Origin: Lachnoclostridium sp. UBA739
Lineage (GTDB): Bacteria > Bacillota_A > Clostridia > Lachnospirales > Lachnospiraceae
NCBI GenBank assembly: GCA_002297865.1
Contig: DBKX01000044.1
Location: 610 to 7,019, forward strand
Length of the DNA stretch: 6,410 nucleotides
Direction: 5' to 3'
Under the pieces are notes generated by a model. It made no database searches, was not told the origin of the DNA, and was given only the letters and a program-made list of their open reading frames with translations. The position numbers were made by a program, and so were the translations under genes. Shown in pieces: positions 1 to 5,310 of this stretch; the first letter of the stretch is position 1; the number at the start of each line of letters is the position of its first letter.

Positions 1-1
1 T

Positions 2-838
2 ATTATTGAGCCATCAGGTGTAGGAAAATTATCCGATGTTATCAAAGCAGTAAAAGATGTGCAGAAAGATTTATCACAGGTTGAATTAGACAGTTATGTG
101 ACTGTTGCAGATGCAGGAAAATGTAAAATGTATATGAAGAACTTTGGTGAGTTCTTTAATAATCAGATTGAGCATGCATCTACGATTATTCTAAGCAGAA
201 CCCAGAATCTTAGTCAGGATAAATTAGAACAAGTTGTAAAACTAATTCGAGGAGTAAATGCAGAAGCTACTATTATCACAACTGCATGGGATTTAATCAC
301 AGGTGAGCAAATTGTTGCTGCAATGAAGAAAGAGAATTCTTTGGTAGATGAACTGTTAAAAAAGGAAGCAGAGAGCCATGAACATCATCATCACGACCAT
401 GACCATGAATGCTGTGGACATGACCATGATCACGACCATGAATGCTGCGGACACGACCATGACCACGATCATGACCACGAATGTTGCGATCACGATCATG
501 CTCATGATCATAATCATGAATGTTGTGGACATGACCATGATCATCACCATCACCATGCAGACGATGTATTTACAAGCTGGGGTACAGAAACACCTCATAA
601 ATACAAAAAGGCTGAAATCGAAGCTGCTTTAAAGAAATTATCCGAATCCGAAGAGTATGGTATTATTTTACGTGCTAAGGGTATGGTCGCAAATGAAGAT
701 GGAACTTGGATTTACTTTGATTTAGTTCCAGGTGAATATGAATTACGTGAAGGTAATCCAGATTATACAGGACGTCTATGTGTAATTGGGACAAACCTTG
801 ATACCCACAGATTAGAGGAATTATTTCAATTAGTATAG
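2..838 (+). CDS. CobW/COG0523-family GTPase with His/Cys-rich metal-binding insert (5' partial)
   Basis: The reading frame is open from the left edge (278 residues visible); the GTG at 59 is internal, because codons upstream of it encode IIEPSGVGKLSDVI, the CobW-family segment after the Walker B strand. About 100 N-terminal residues, including the Walker A loop and the CxCC motif, are therefore missing from the window. The order seen is: rest of the GTPase core (to about residue 120), a 60-residue His/Asp/Cys-rich insert (about 126-185), then a CobW C-terminal-type domain (about 190-278) starting DDVFTSWG. COG0523 proteins are GTP-driven metal chaperones or insertases for Zn, Co, Ni or Fe; the insert suggests metal sequestration or delivery in the cytoplasm. 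The position expected to hold the NKxD guanine-specificity motif reads SRTQ (about residues 65-68), so nucleotide specificity may be relaxed. The next gene begins 23 bases after the stop, which indicates an operon. The family assignment is secure; the metal is not shown. Confidence 0.9.
   Translation: MIEPSGVGKLSDVIKAVKDVQKDLSQVELDSYVTVADAGKCKMYMKNFGEFFNNQIEHASTIILSRTQNLSQDKLEQVVKLIRGVNAEATIITTAWDLITGEQIVAAMKKENSLVDELLKKEAESHEHHHHDHDHECCGHDHDHDHECCGHDHDHDHDHECCDHDHAHDHNHECCGHDHDHHHHHADDVFTSWGTETPHKYKKAEIEAALKKLSESEEYGIILRAKGMVANEDGTWIYFDLVPGEYELREGNPDYTGRLCVIGTNLDTHRLEELFQLV
377..556 (+). repeat. In-frame His/Asp/Cys-rich degenerate tandem repeat
   Basis: Sixty consecutive codons encode 28 His and 8 Cys, built from imperfect copies of GHDHDHDHECC. 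The four Glu-Cys-Cys motifs start at 407, 440, 479 and 518, so the DNA period is 33, then 39, then 39 bases. Synonymous changes between copies (cat/cac, gac/gat, tgc/tgt) show that the protein pattern, rather than the DNA pattern, has been conserved. The likely role is a flexible multi-site metal-binding loop (Zn, Ni or Co). Confidence 0.93.
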
Positions 839-861
839 CTTGAGTTTGAAAGGATATTAGA

Positions 862-1812
862 ATGGAAATACCAGTTTATGTAGTTGCTGGCTTTTTAGAG
901 GGCGGAAAGACAACTTTTTTAAAAGAAACATTAGAAAGTGAAGAATTCACAAGTACGGAAAAATCTCTCCTTATTACTTGTGAAGAGGGAGAAGTAGAGT
1001 ACGAAGAAAGTTTCTTAAAGAAAGTAAACACTTCCCTAGAAGTAATTGATGAGCCAGAAGATTTGACTATTCAAAAATTAGAAACTTTTAAGAAGAAATA
1101 TCAGCCAGATCGTGTACTGATAGAGTATAATGGCATGTGGAAATTAGAAGAACTGATGAATATGGATTTGCCAAAAGACTGGACAATCGTACAGGTAATT
1201 AATATCATCAATGCGGATACATTTCCACTGTATCTGAACAATATGCGTTCTTTAGTTATGGAAGAGTTCACAAACGCAGATATGATTATATTTAACCGTT
1301 GTGAGGATGATACACCAGGCGCTTCTTACCTTAGAAATATAAAGGCTGTGAATCGACGTGCAGCAGTGTATTTTGAAACAAAGAGTGGAAAACCATTAGA
1401 AGTAGAAGAAGAACTGCCATTTGATTTGGATGCTGACGTGGTTGAGATAGATGATATTGATTTTGGCGTTTGGTATATTGATGCCATGGAAGAACCTAAA
1501 AAATATGATGGCAAAACAGTTCGTTTTAAGGGGCTTGTATACAAGAGTAAAAAATTTGCCAAAGGAACTTTTGTCCCAGGTCGTTTTGCTATGACATGTT
1601 GTGCAGATGATATTGCATTCTTTGGCTTTGTCTGCAAAGGCGGGAAAGAATATCATGAAATAGTAAATGATTTACAAAATCGTGACTGGGTTATGGTAAC
1701 AGCTAAAATTCGTCATGAGTTCTGTAAAGATTATATGAGAAAAGGACCTGTTCTCTATCCAATTTCAATTGAAAGAACATCAAAACCGAAAGAAGAATTA
1801 ATTTACTTCTAG
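862..1812 (+). CDS. CobW-like GTPase fused to a DUF1980/TIGR03943-like C-terminal domain
   Basis: The 316-residue protein has an N-terminal P-loop GTPase domain with Walker A GFLEGGKT at residues 10-17, a CobW-type VLIEYNG strand in place of the usual E-T/S-G, and NRCEDD where NKxD is expected. The canonical CxCC metal motif after the P-loop is absent; the segment there reads TCEEGEVEYEE. From about residue 200 the protein changes to a domain containing GRFAMTCCADD (Cys246-Cys247), characteristic of the DUF1980/TIGR03943 (YcgQ-like) family. Those proteins are known as soluble partners of YcgR/DUF318 permeases and are often encoded beside COG0523 GTPases. A role in metal transport or trafficking next to the upstream GTPase is inferred. 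GAAAGGA at 848-854 is a good Shine-Dalgarno site 7 bases before the ATG, and the gene ends at an intrinsic terminator. No permease gene lies in the window; one could lie upstream. Confidence 0.87.
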   Translation: MEIPVYVVAGFLEGGKTTFLKETLESEEFTSTEKSLLITCEEGEVEYEESFLKKVNTSLEVIDEPEDLTIQKLETFKKKYQPDRVLIEYNGMWKLEELMNMDLPKDWTIVQVINIINADTFPLYLNNMRSLVMEEFTNADMIIFNRCEDDTPGASYLRNIKAVNRRAAVYFETKSGKPLEVEEELPFDLDADVVEIDDIDFGVWYIDAMEEPKKYDGKTVRFKGLVYKSKKFAKGTFVPGRFAMTCCADDIAFFGFVCKGGKEYHEIVNDLQNRDWVMVTAKIRHEFCKDYMRKGPVLYPISIERTSKPKEELIYF

Positions 1813-1824
1813 AATTGTTATAAG

Positions 1825-1855
1825 GCCCTGGAGTAAAAAAACTCCAGGGCTTTTA
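1825..1855 (+). terminator. Rho-independent terminator of the GTPase operon
   Basis: A perfect 10-bp stem (GCCCTGGAGT at 1825-1834 with ACTCCAGGGC at 1841-1850) encloses an A6 loop and is followed by TTTTATTA. It starts 12 bases after the stop codon of the second GTPase gene. The minus-strand gene ends immediately beyond it. In that direction the trailing sequence is not a good T-run, so it mainly serves the plus-strand operon. Confidence 0.93.
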
Positions 1856-2338
1856 TTATCGGCCAACACCAGTAATTTTCAGAAAAATAGCGTTAGCATA
1901 GGTATATGTACTAAGTGGGCGATAAAGGGAGTCATCATCATGGGCTGCGATTTGAATGTCGTCACCAACGGAGAGAACATATAAACTATGATAGAGTTTA
2001 TCATATTGGTCCTGCAGTTGTATAATGTCACCTGGAACAATTAAGGAACGCTCCACTATCTTGGCTTGAGGGCCGGCTGACTGATTGATCTTTAAAAAAC
2101 GGTTTAAGAAGGTAACTCCAGTCCAGGAAGGACTTCGACTTGATACCGAATTATAATACCATCCAAAGGTTGGAGTATAGTTCATTCGCTTTGCGCCAGC
2201 GTATAAACATTGGGAGATGAAATTAGTACAATCCCCCCCTATTTTATCAAAATTATAGTACGCAGGGTTACGTTTTAAAGCCCATTTAACAGCATAAGCT
2301 ACACCGGCATTTCTATCATAAGAAAGTAAATCTGGCAT
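1856..2338 (-). CDS. Putative amidase domain protein (amidase_6 type), cysteine-hydrolase-like
   Basis: This 160-residue protein matches the putative amidase domain (amidase_6, PF12671). It has an N-terminal helix with YDRNAGVAYAVKWA, then GGDCTNFISQCL with the candidate catalytic Cys37, an FGWYY segment, VPGDIIQL, then a central His117 (HSLYV) and a late AAHDDD (His133) typical of the family. Cys37 and His117 would form an NlpC/P60-like catalytic pair; hydrolysis of a peptide or cell-wall amide is the family expectation, not demonstrated. There is no signal peptide or transmembrane segment, so if it acts on the wall it needs another export route, or it acts in the cytoplasm. The ATG is supported by TGAGGTGA on the minus strand at 2343-2350. 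It converges on the GTPase operon terminator and diverges from the CmpB-like gene. It spans the whole domain and appears intact. Confidence 0.82.
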   Translation of the reverse strand: MPDLLSYDRNAGVAYAVKWALKRNPAYYNFDKIGGDCTNFISQCLYAGAKRMNYTPTFGWYYNSVSSRSPSWTGVTFLNRFLKINQSAGPQAKIVERSLIVPGDIIQLQDQYDKLYHSLYVLSVGDDIQIAAHDDDSLYRPLSTYTYANAIFLKITGVGR

Positions 2339-2342
2339 TGAA

Positions 2343-2350
2343 TCACCTCA
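2343..2350 (-). promoter_or_regulatory. Ribosome binding site of the amidase-like gene
   Basis: Read on the minus strand, TGAGGTGA lies 4 bases before the ATG (its GAGG core about 7 bases before it). It fixes the start at 2338. No convincing -35/-10 pair was found upstream; a TA-rich stretch at 2351-2360 is the only -10-like candidate. Confidence 0.75.
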
Positions 2351-2443
2351 TAATATATTACGAACAGCAAAGAAATTGTTGCATGTTTTAAAAAGGAAAA
2401 ATACATTTGAACGATGGAAGATGATGGAATAGGTGGAAATGGG

Positions 2444-2472
2444 GTGACAAAAATGACTATAAGTCATATAAT
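2444..2472 (+). promoter_or_regulatory. Sigma-A-type promoter of the CmpB-like gene
   Basis: GTGACA (2444-2449, one mismatch to TTGACA) is separated by exactly 17 bases from a perfect TATAAT (2467-2472). Transcription would start near 2479, only a few bases before the ribosome binding site. That leaves a leader of about 20 bases and argues against any translation start upstream of 2482. Confidence 0.75.
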
Positions 2473-2481
2473 GGGTGGGAC

Positions 2482-2489
2482 AAGGAGGA
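2482..2489 (+). promoter_or_regulatory. Ribosome binding site deciding a TTG start
   Basis: AAGGAGGA is an almost ideal Shine-Dalgarno sequence. It ends 9 bases before an in-frame TTG at 2499. The GTG at 2475 in the same frame lies upstream of this site and at the predicted transcription start, so it is not the initiator. Confidence 0.8.
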
Positions 2490-2498
2490 ATACTAATT

Positions 2499-3446
2499 TT
2501 GAGAGATTCGATTATACAGTGGGTACTATTTTTCTTTATATATTGTTTCATTGGCTGGGTTTGGGAAACGATATACGTTTCAGTACGCAAAAGAAAATTT
2601 ACCAATCGTGGATTTATGAATGGCCCAATTTTGCCTATTTACGGATTTGGTGCCATAACAATATTACTTGTAACAATTCCCGTTGATACTTCCATAATAC
2701 TAACATTTATTGTGGGCATGATAGGCGCTACGGTATTGGAGTACTTGACGGGAGTCGTTATGGAGGCTCTATTTAAAGTTCGTTATTGGGATTACAGTAA
2801 CCAAAGATTTAACTATAAAGGACATATATGTTTATCTAGTTCCATTGCATGGGGAGTTGCCTCTGTTTTGCTCGTAAATGTTATACAGGTACCAATTGCA
2901 GGATGGGTTAAGGCAATACCGCGGTTAGTACAGGAAATTACGACAGTATTTCTAACTATCATTGCGTCATTTGATATGGCAATGTCCATACGTGATGCAT
3001 TAGATATTAAAGAAATACTTATGAATATCAAGCAGAATAACGAAGAGGTACAGAAATTACAAAAACGCCTGGATGTATGGATTGCTGTGATAGATGATGA
3101 AACACAGAATCTGAAACAAAAATTGGAACAGATGGTTGAGAGTAGACAGGATGATGAAACTGGTTACTTTGGAAGAAAACTTGAGAATATGAAGAAACGT
3201 TTTGAGGTAGTAGAAAAAGCAGCTGGACAATTCGATTGGAAAGTTAAAGGTATGCAGCACAATGAAGTAAAGATGGAGTTTGAAGGCATGAAAGAAAAAC
3301 TTTTAATATTCATTACGAAAAGAGATTTGCGAAAAATCCGATTGGGAAAACATGCTGGAAGATTGTTAAGGAGAAATCCATATGCTGTATCTAAAGATTA
3401 TGCGTCTGAATTAAATGAAGTAAAAAACCTAAACAATGATAGATAA
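2499..3446 (+). CDS. Putative ABC transporter permease, CmpB family (PF06541), with C-terminal coiled coil
   Basis: Starting at TTG 2499 the protein has 315 residues. The N-terminal half matches the CmpB/DUF1113 integral membrane family: IGWVWETIYVS after the first membrane helix (about 5-22), NRGFMNGPILPIYGFGA (36-52), helices near 50-62 and 66-88, EALFKVRYWDYS (89-100), FNYKGHICLSSSIAWG (104-119), then helices near 112-134 and 146-164. The C-terminal part (about 170-300) is charged, rich in Glu, Lys and Gln with heptad-like spacing, and probably forms a cytoplasmic coiled coil. The family name says ABC transporter permease, but its transport role is poorly established and no ATPase gene is adjacent. 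It has its own promoter and is followed by AT-rich DNA with only a weak imperfect hairpin just after the stop. It appears to be a single-gene unit. The family call is firm; the function is unknown. Confidence 0.86.
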   Translation: MRDSIIQWVLFFFIYCFIGWVWETIYVSVRKRKFTNRGFMNGPILPIYGFGAITILLVTIPVDTSIILTFIVGMIGATVLEYLTGVVMEALFKVRYWDYSNQRFNYKGHICLSSSIAWGVASVLLVNVIQVPIAGWVKAIPRLVQEITTVFLTIIASFDMAMSIRDALDIKEILMNIKQNNEEVQKLQKRLDVWIAVIDDETQNLKQKLEQMVESRQDDETGYFGRKLENMKKRFEVVEKAAGQFDWKVKGMQHNEVKMEFEGMKEKLLIFITKRDLRKIRLGKHAGRLLRRNPYAVSKDYASELNEVKNLNNDR

Positions 3447-3571
3447 AATATAATAAATTATAGTATTTTATGGAAAATTGACAGGATAGAACTTAAATAT
3501 ACACAAATTTATTTGGTGAATATGTATAGAAAAATGCTAATTTCATTTGCATATTTTTCTAATTTATGATA

Positions 3572-3620
3572 GACTAATCTCAATTGATAAATAGAAATGT
3601 CTAATCAATTGAGATTGGTT
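3572..3620. repeat. Long inverted repeat / RNA hairpin, 17-bp stem
   Basis: AATCTCAATTGAT (3576-3588) pairs perfectly with ATCAATTGAGATT (3604-3616), leaving a 15-base loop. The stem extends outward over 3572-3575 and 3617-3620 with two G-U wobbles, giving 17 bp as RNA. No T-run follows on either strand, so it is not a standard terminator. A downstream AATTGATT at 3628-3635 could pair with the AATCAATT at 3603-3610 and compete with the right arm of the stem. An RNA switch, RNA-processing site or regulator-binding site are possibilities; none is shown. Confidence 0.7.
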
Positions 3621-3668
3621 ACTTACTAATTGATTTTAAGAAAGTTCTTATCAGATTTTATATGGGGA

Positions 3669-3680
3669 ATGTAATTTACG
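3669..3680 (+). repeat. 12-mer direct repeat, copy 1
   Basis: ATGTAATTTACG occurs here and again at 3870-3881, 201 bases downstream. Both copies follow a purine-rich run (GGGGA here). The core GTAA-T-TTAC is a short dyad with a single central base, which could be an operator half-site. Confidence 0.6.
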
Positions 3681-3746
3681 GAAGAACCCCTAACACACAC
3701 AATTACTGTATTATACTCAACTAACGGCTGGTCTAATTGTACAGTA

Positions 3747-3775
3747 TTTACATAAAGAATTTAGCTTAATATAAA
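3747..3775 (+). promoter_or_regulatory. Sigma-A-type promoter of the prenyltransferase-like gene
   Basis: TTTACA (3747-3752) and TATAAA (3770-3775) each have one mismatch to consensus and are separated by exactly 17 bases. The predicted transcription start near 3782 gives a leader of about 100 bases before the TTG at 3882. Confidence 0.65.
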
Positions 3776-3863
3776 GGGGAAATTAAGGTAGTAAGTGGAA
3801 TTATGATGTAATACACAAAAGCATTAAGACAACACGGATGGTACATCGTTTATTTGAGAAGTG

Positions 3864-3869
3864 AAGGAG
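3864..3869 (+). promoter_or_regulatory. Ribosome binding site with a 12-base spacer to a TTG start
   Basis: AAGGAG precedes the TTG at 3882 by 12 bases, longer than usual. An in-frame TAA at 3873-3875 rules out earlier starts. The only nearby ATG in frame (3903) has no good ribosome site at proper spacing. The ATG at 3870 is immediately followed by TAA in its own frame. Confidence 0.55.
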
Positions 3870-3881
3870 ATGTAATTTACG
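3870..3881 (+). repeat. 12-mer direct repeat, copy 2, filling the spacer between ribosome site and start codon
   Basis: This is the second ATGTAATTTACG. It occupies exactly the interval between AAGGAG (3864-3869) and the TTG start at 3882. A protein or RNA bound here would be placed to block translation initiation; this is inferred from position alone. Confidence 0.6.
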
Positions 3882-5093
3882 TTGGGGACAAATAATAATT
3901 CAATGAGAATAATAAAAGATATCTATTGGCCAGAAAAGATGAAACTCTATTTTGAACAAACTATGCGTGCGACACCATCTCAATTTCGTAATATTGCTAG
4001 TGGCAGCTTAGTTCGTGAAATAGAAGATAAAACAAGGGAACGTAATGGCACAGAGGTTGAAGAGCAGGATTTGCTGAACGCTTTTCTGGATACGATACCT
4101 GTTTATTTTCGTAGTGATATGCTCAAACTTTTATCCGATTTAGGAATCAATACAAACCGGAGCAAAGAAGATAAGGTACCAGTGAACGACATTGCTGAGA
4201 TGAAAGAAGCGATTAACAAGGCGGTTAGTTTAGCAGGCGTTAATTGTGATAATCAGATTTTAGACAGCATAATTAAAGCATACGAGGTAAGCTTAAGTAA
4301 TATTCGTACGAATATTGTATTGGGTACGACAACTAGAAAGGTAGAACATAGAGGACTTACTGTACATTTTTCAGATATATTTAATCAGTTAAATCCTTAT
4401 AAAGTCGCGGTAGAGAATCAGCTATTACCCAATAATGGAATGCCAGCAGATAAATACATAGATGAAGTTTTGGAAACTGTACCTGTTTTGGGGTATATGA
4501 TTGAATTTAACGTTGCGGTCGGAATTGAGTCGATCGGTATTATGTGTGCATCCCATTTGCCACAAAAGCTTGAGAAGATGGCTGCTTTAAAGAATTCACC
4601 AGAAAGTTTAAAGGTAAATTTCCCAATTTTAAATAATAGAGGAATAAGATATGCCAGTATTTATGGTGTCAACTACTTAAAAGGAACAACATGGATATAT
4701 TGTATGGGAAATCAAGTATCTGGTTATTCTTGCGAATGGGTACAAAGTCTGTTAGAGGATTTTGCTTACAAGATTCCAACAAAGACAATTTTAGAACTTT
4801 GTCTTAACGCGAATTCGATTACGATTGAGTTTTCTTATATTAAGAATCAGCCAGATTCCATTACATTTCAGATGTGCGTGAACTCATTTGATGAGATTCC
4901 TAAGAATTTGAATAACTTTATTGAGAACTTTGGAAAGAATCTTAACTTCCGTTCTGAGAAGAAAAAGTATTTGTATGCAATTACATTTACGAAGAGTGGA
5001 CAGTATCTGCATTTAAAAGGCGATTATTCAGGAACAATGGTAGATTGTCTAACGGGTCCGTTTAATCAGAAGCCATCAGAGGATTGGAAGTAA
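3882..5093 (+). CDS. ABBA-fold aromatic prenyltransferase-like protein with N-terminal PCP_red-like segment
   Basis: The protein has 403 residues from a TTG start. Residues 16-69 (W16, ATPSQFR at 30-36, EIEDKTRERNG at 46-56) resemble the small helical PCP_red domain found at the C-terminus of protochlorophyllide reductase subunits and in stand-alone bacterial proteins. Residues about 104-390 align by eye, over nearly full length, with NphB/CloQ-type (Orf2, PF11468) soluble prenyltransferases as recalled from memory. Examples are YKVAVENQLLPNNGMPADKY (173-192), VNYLKGTTWIYCM (263-275) and YLYAITFTKSGQYLHLKGDY (363-382). These enzymes transfer a prenyl group from a diphosphate to an aromatic acceptor in the cytoplasm. 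Lys267 and Tyr273 match NphB Lys169 and Tyr175, but several other diphosphate-contacting residues appear replaced, so the substrate or activity may differ. There is no signal peptide or membrane helix. The gene stands alone between its own promoter and terminator, with no isoprenoid or aromatic-pathway neighbour in view. Confidence 0.72.
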   Translation: MGTNNNSMRIIKDIYWPEKMKLYFEQTMRATPSQFRNIASGSLVREIEDKTRERNGTEVEEQDLLNAFLDTIPVYFRSDMLKLLSDLGINTNRSKEDKVPVNDIAEMKEAINKAVSLAGVNCDNQILDSIIKAYEVSLSNIRTNIVLGTTTRKVEHRGLTVHFSDIFNQLNPYKVAVENQLLPNNGMPADKYIDEVLETVPVLGYMIEFNVAVGIESIGIMCASHLPQKLEKMAALKNSPESLKVNFPILNNRGIRYASIYGVNYLKGTTWIYCMGNQVSGYSCEWVQSLLEDFAYKIPTKTILELCLNANSITIEFSYIKNQPDSITFQMCVNSFDEIPKNLNNFIENFGKNLNFRSEKKKYLYAITFTKSGQYLHLKGDYSGTMVDCLTGPFNQKPSEDWK

Positions 5094-5137
5094 AATAATA
5101 AAAATAATGTTGGTACCAAAAGTATATATGTTATATA

Positions 5138-5188
5138 AACCTAGGTAACTTCAAAAGGGGGAGAAGTTGCCTAGGTTATTTTAAATTT
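5138..5188 (+). terminator. Rho-independent terminator of the prenyltransferase-like gene
   Basis: AACCTAGGTAACTTC (5138-5152) pairs with GAAGTTGCCTAGGTT (5163-5177) to give a 15-bp stem with one G-U wobble and a 10-base loop. It is followed by ATTTTAAATTT. It lies 45 bases after the stop codon and insulates the downstream hydrolase gene. Confidence 0.88.
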
Positions 5189-5208
5189 GTAAGAAATTTT
5201 ATTATAAT
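5180..5208 (+). promoter_or_regulatory. Candidate promoter of the GH5 gene
   Basis: TTTAAA (5180-5185) is a weak -35 match, 17 bases before a perfect TATAAT (5203-5208). It overlaps the tail of the preceding terminator. The implied leader is about 95 bases. In such AT-rich DNA a chance match is likely enough that this is only a candidate; a start closer to the gene is possible. Confidence 0.35.
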
Positions 5209-5227
5209 TTCAAGTTATGTTATGAAA

Positions 5228-5263
5228 ATATACATTTCGACCAAAATTGTGGATGTATTTTGG
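5228..5263. repeat. Imperfect inverted repeat upstream of the GH5 gene, possible operator
   Basis: ATATACATTT on the left and GGATGTATTTT on the right share inverted ATACAT/ATGTAT arms flanking a CCAAAATTGTGG core. It lies between the candidate promoter and the start codon, a fitting place for a carbohydrate-responsive regulator. No known regulator's box was recognised. Confidence 0.3.
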
Positions 5264-5310
5264 GGACTGTGATAAATTATATACAAATAAAACGATTGGG
5301 AGGGGATTAG

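Larger units (their letters stand above)
3447..3746. other. AT-rich intergenic region without a supported gene
   Basis: No reading frame here has a good start, ribosome site and protein-like composition. Just after the stop of the CmpB-like gene there is an imperfect AT-only hairpin (about 3443-3469). A second imperfect one is TAGAAAAATGC at 3527-3537 with GCATATTTTTCTA at 3549-3561, which has a T5 run in its descending arm and could act as a weak terminator. A much stronger hairpin at 3572-3620 is listed separately. A 20-codon frame from ATG 3662 to 3724 contains the first copy of a 12-mer repeat and is probably not a gene. Confidence 0.5.
3812..3895 (+). pseudogene. Possible decayed coding fragment in the leader region
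   Basis: One frame after the TAA at 3809 reads as a plausible protein tail, containing ALRQHGWYIVYLRSEGDVIY, and stops with TAA at 3893-3895. It overlaps the ribosome site and first codons of the next gene in another frame. It has no start codon with a ribosome site; the upstream in-frame stretch (about 3773-3808) ends in ATG ATG TAA. The HGWYIV pattern weakly recalls small HicA-like proteins, but the fragment is too short to assign. It may be a gene remnant or chance. Confidence 0.2.

Noticed and set aside
59..61. GTG as the start codon of the first gene
   Set aside because: The frame is open to the window edge and the upstream codons encode a conserved CobW segment, so the gene is simply truncated by the window.
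356..632. Open frames on the minus strand (356-598) and in another plus frame (378-632) rich in Met, Ile and Val or Thr
   Set aside because: They are shadows of the repetitive His/Asp codons of the GTPase insert; low-complexity composition and no ribosome site.
1326..1656. Two minus-strand frames (1326-1637 and 1396-1656) inside the second GTPase gene
   Set aside because: Antisense shadows of a well-supported coding region, with no ribosome sites.
2475..2477. GTG as the start of the CmpB-like gene
   Set aside because: It lies upstream of the ideal AAGGAGGA ribosome site and at the predicted transcription start; TTG 2499 fits both signals.
2414..2686. 90-codon plus-strand frame beginning at ATG 2414
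   Set aside because: It overlaps the CmpB-like gene in another frame, begins upstream of that gene's promoter elements and has no family resemblance.
2813..3260. Minus-strand frames inside the CmpB-like gene
   Set aside because: Antisense shadows with hydrophobic or low-complexity translations and no initiation signals.
3572..3620. The long hairpin as a transcription terminator
   Set aside because: No T-run follows the stem on either strand.
3669..3680. The 12-mer as a Zur- or Fur-type metal box
   Set aside because: The Zur consensus has longer arms (7-1-7) and the Fur box differs; only the TAA/TTA core is shared.
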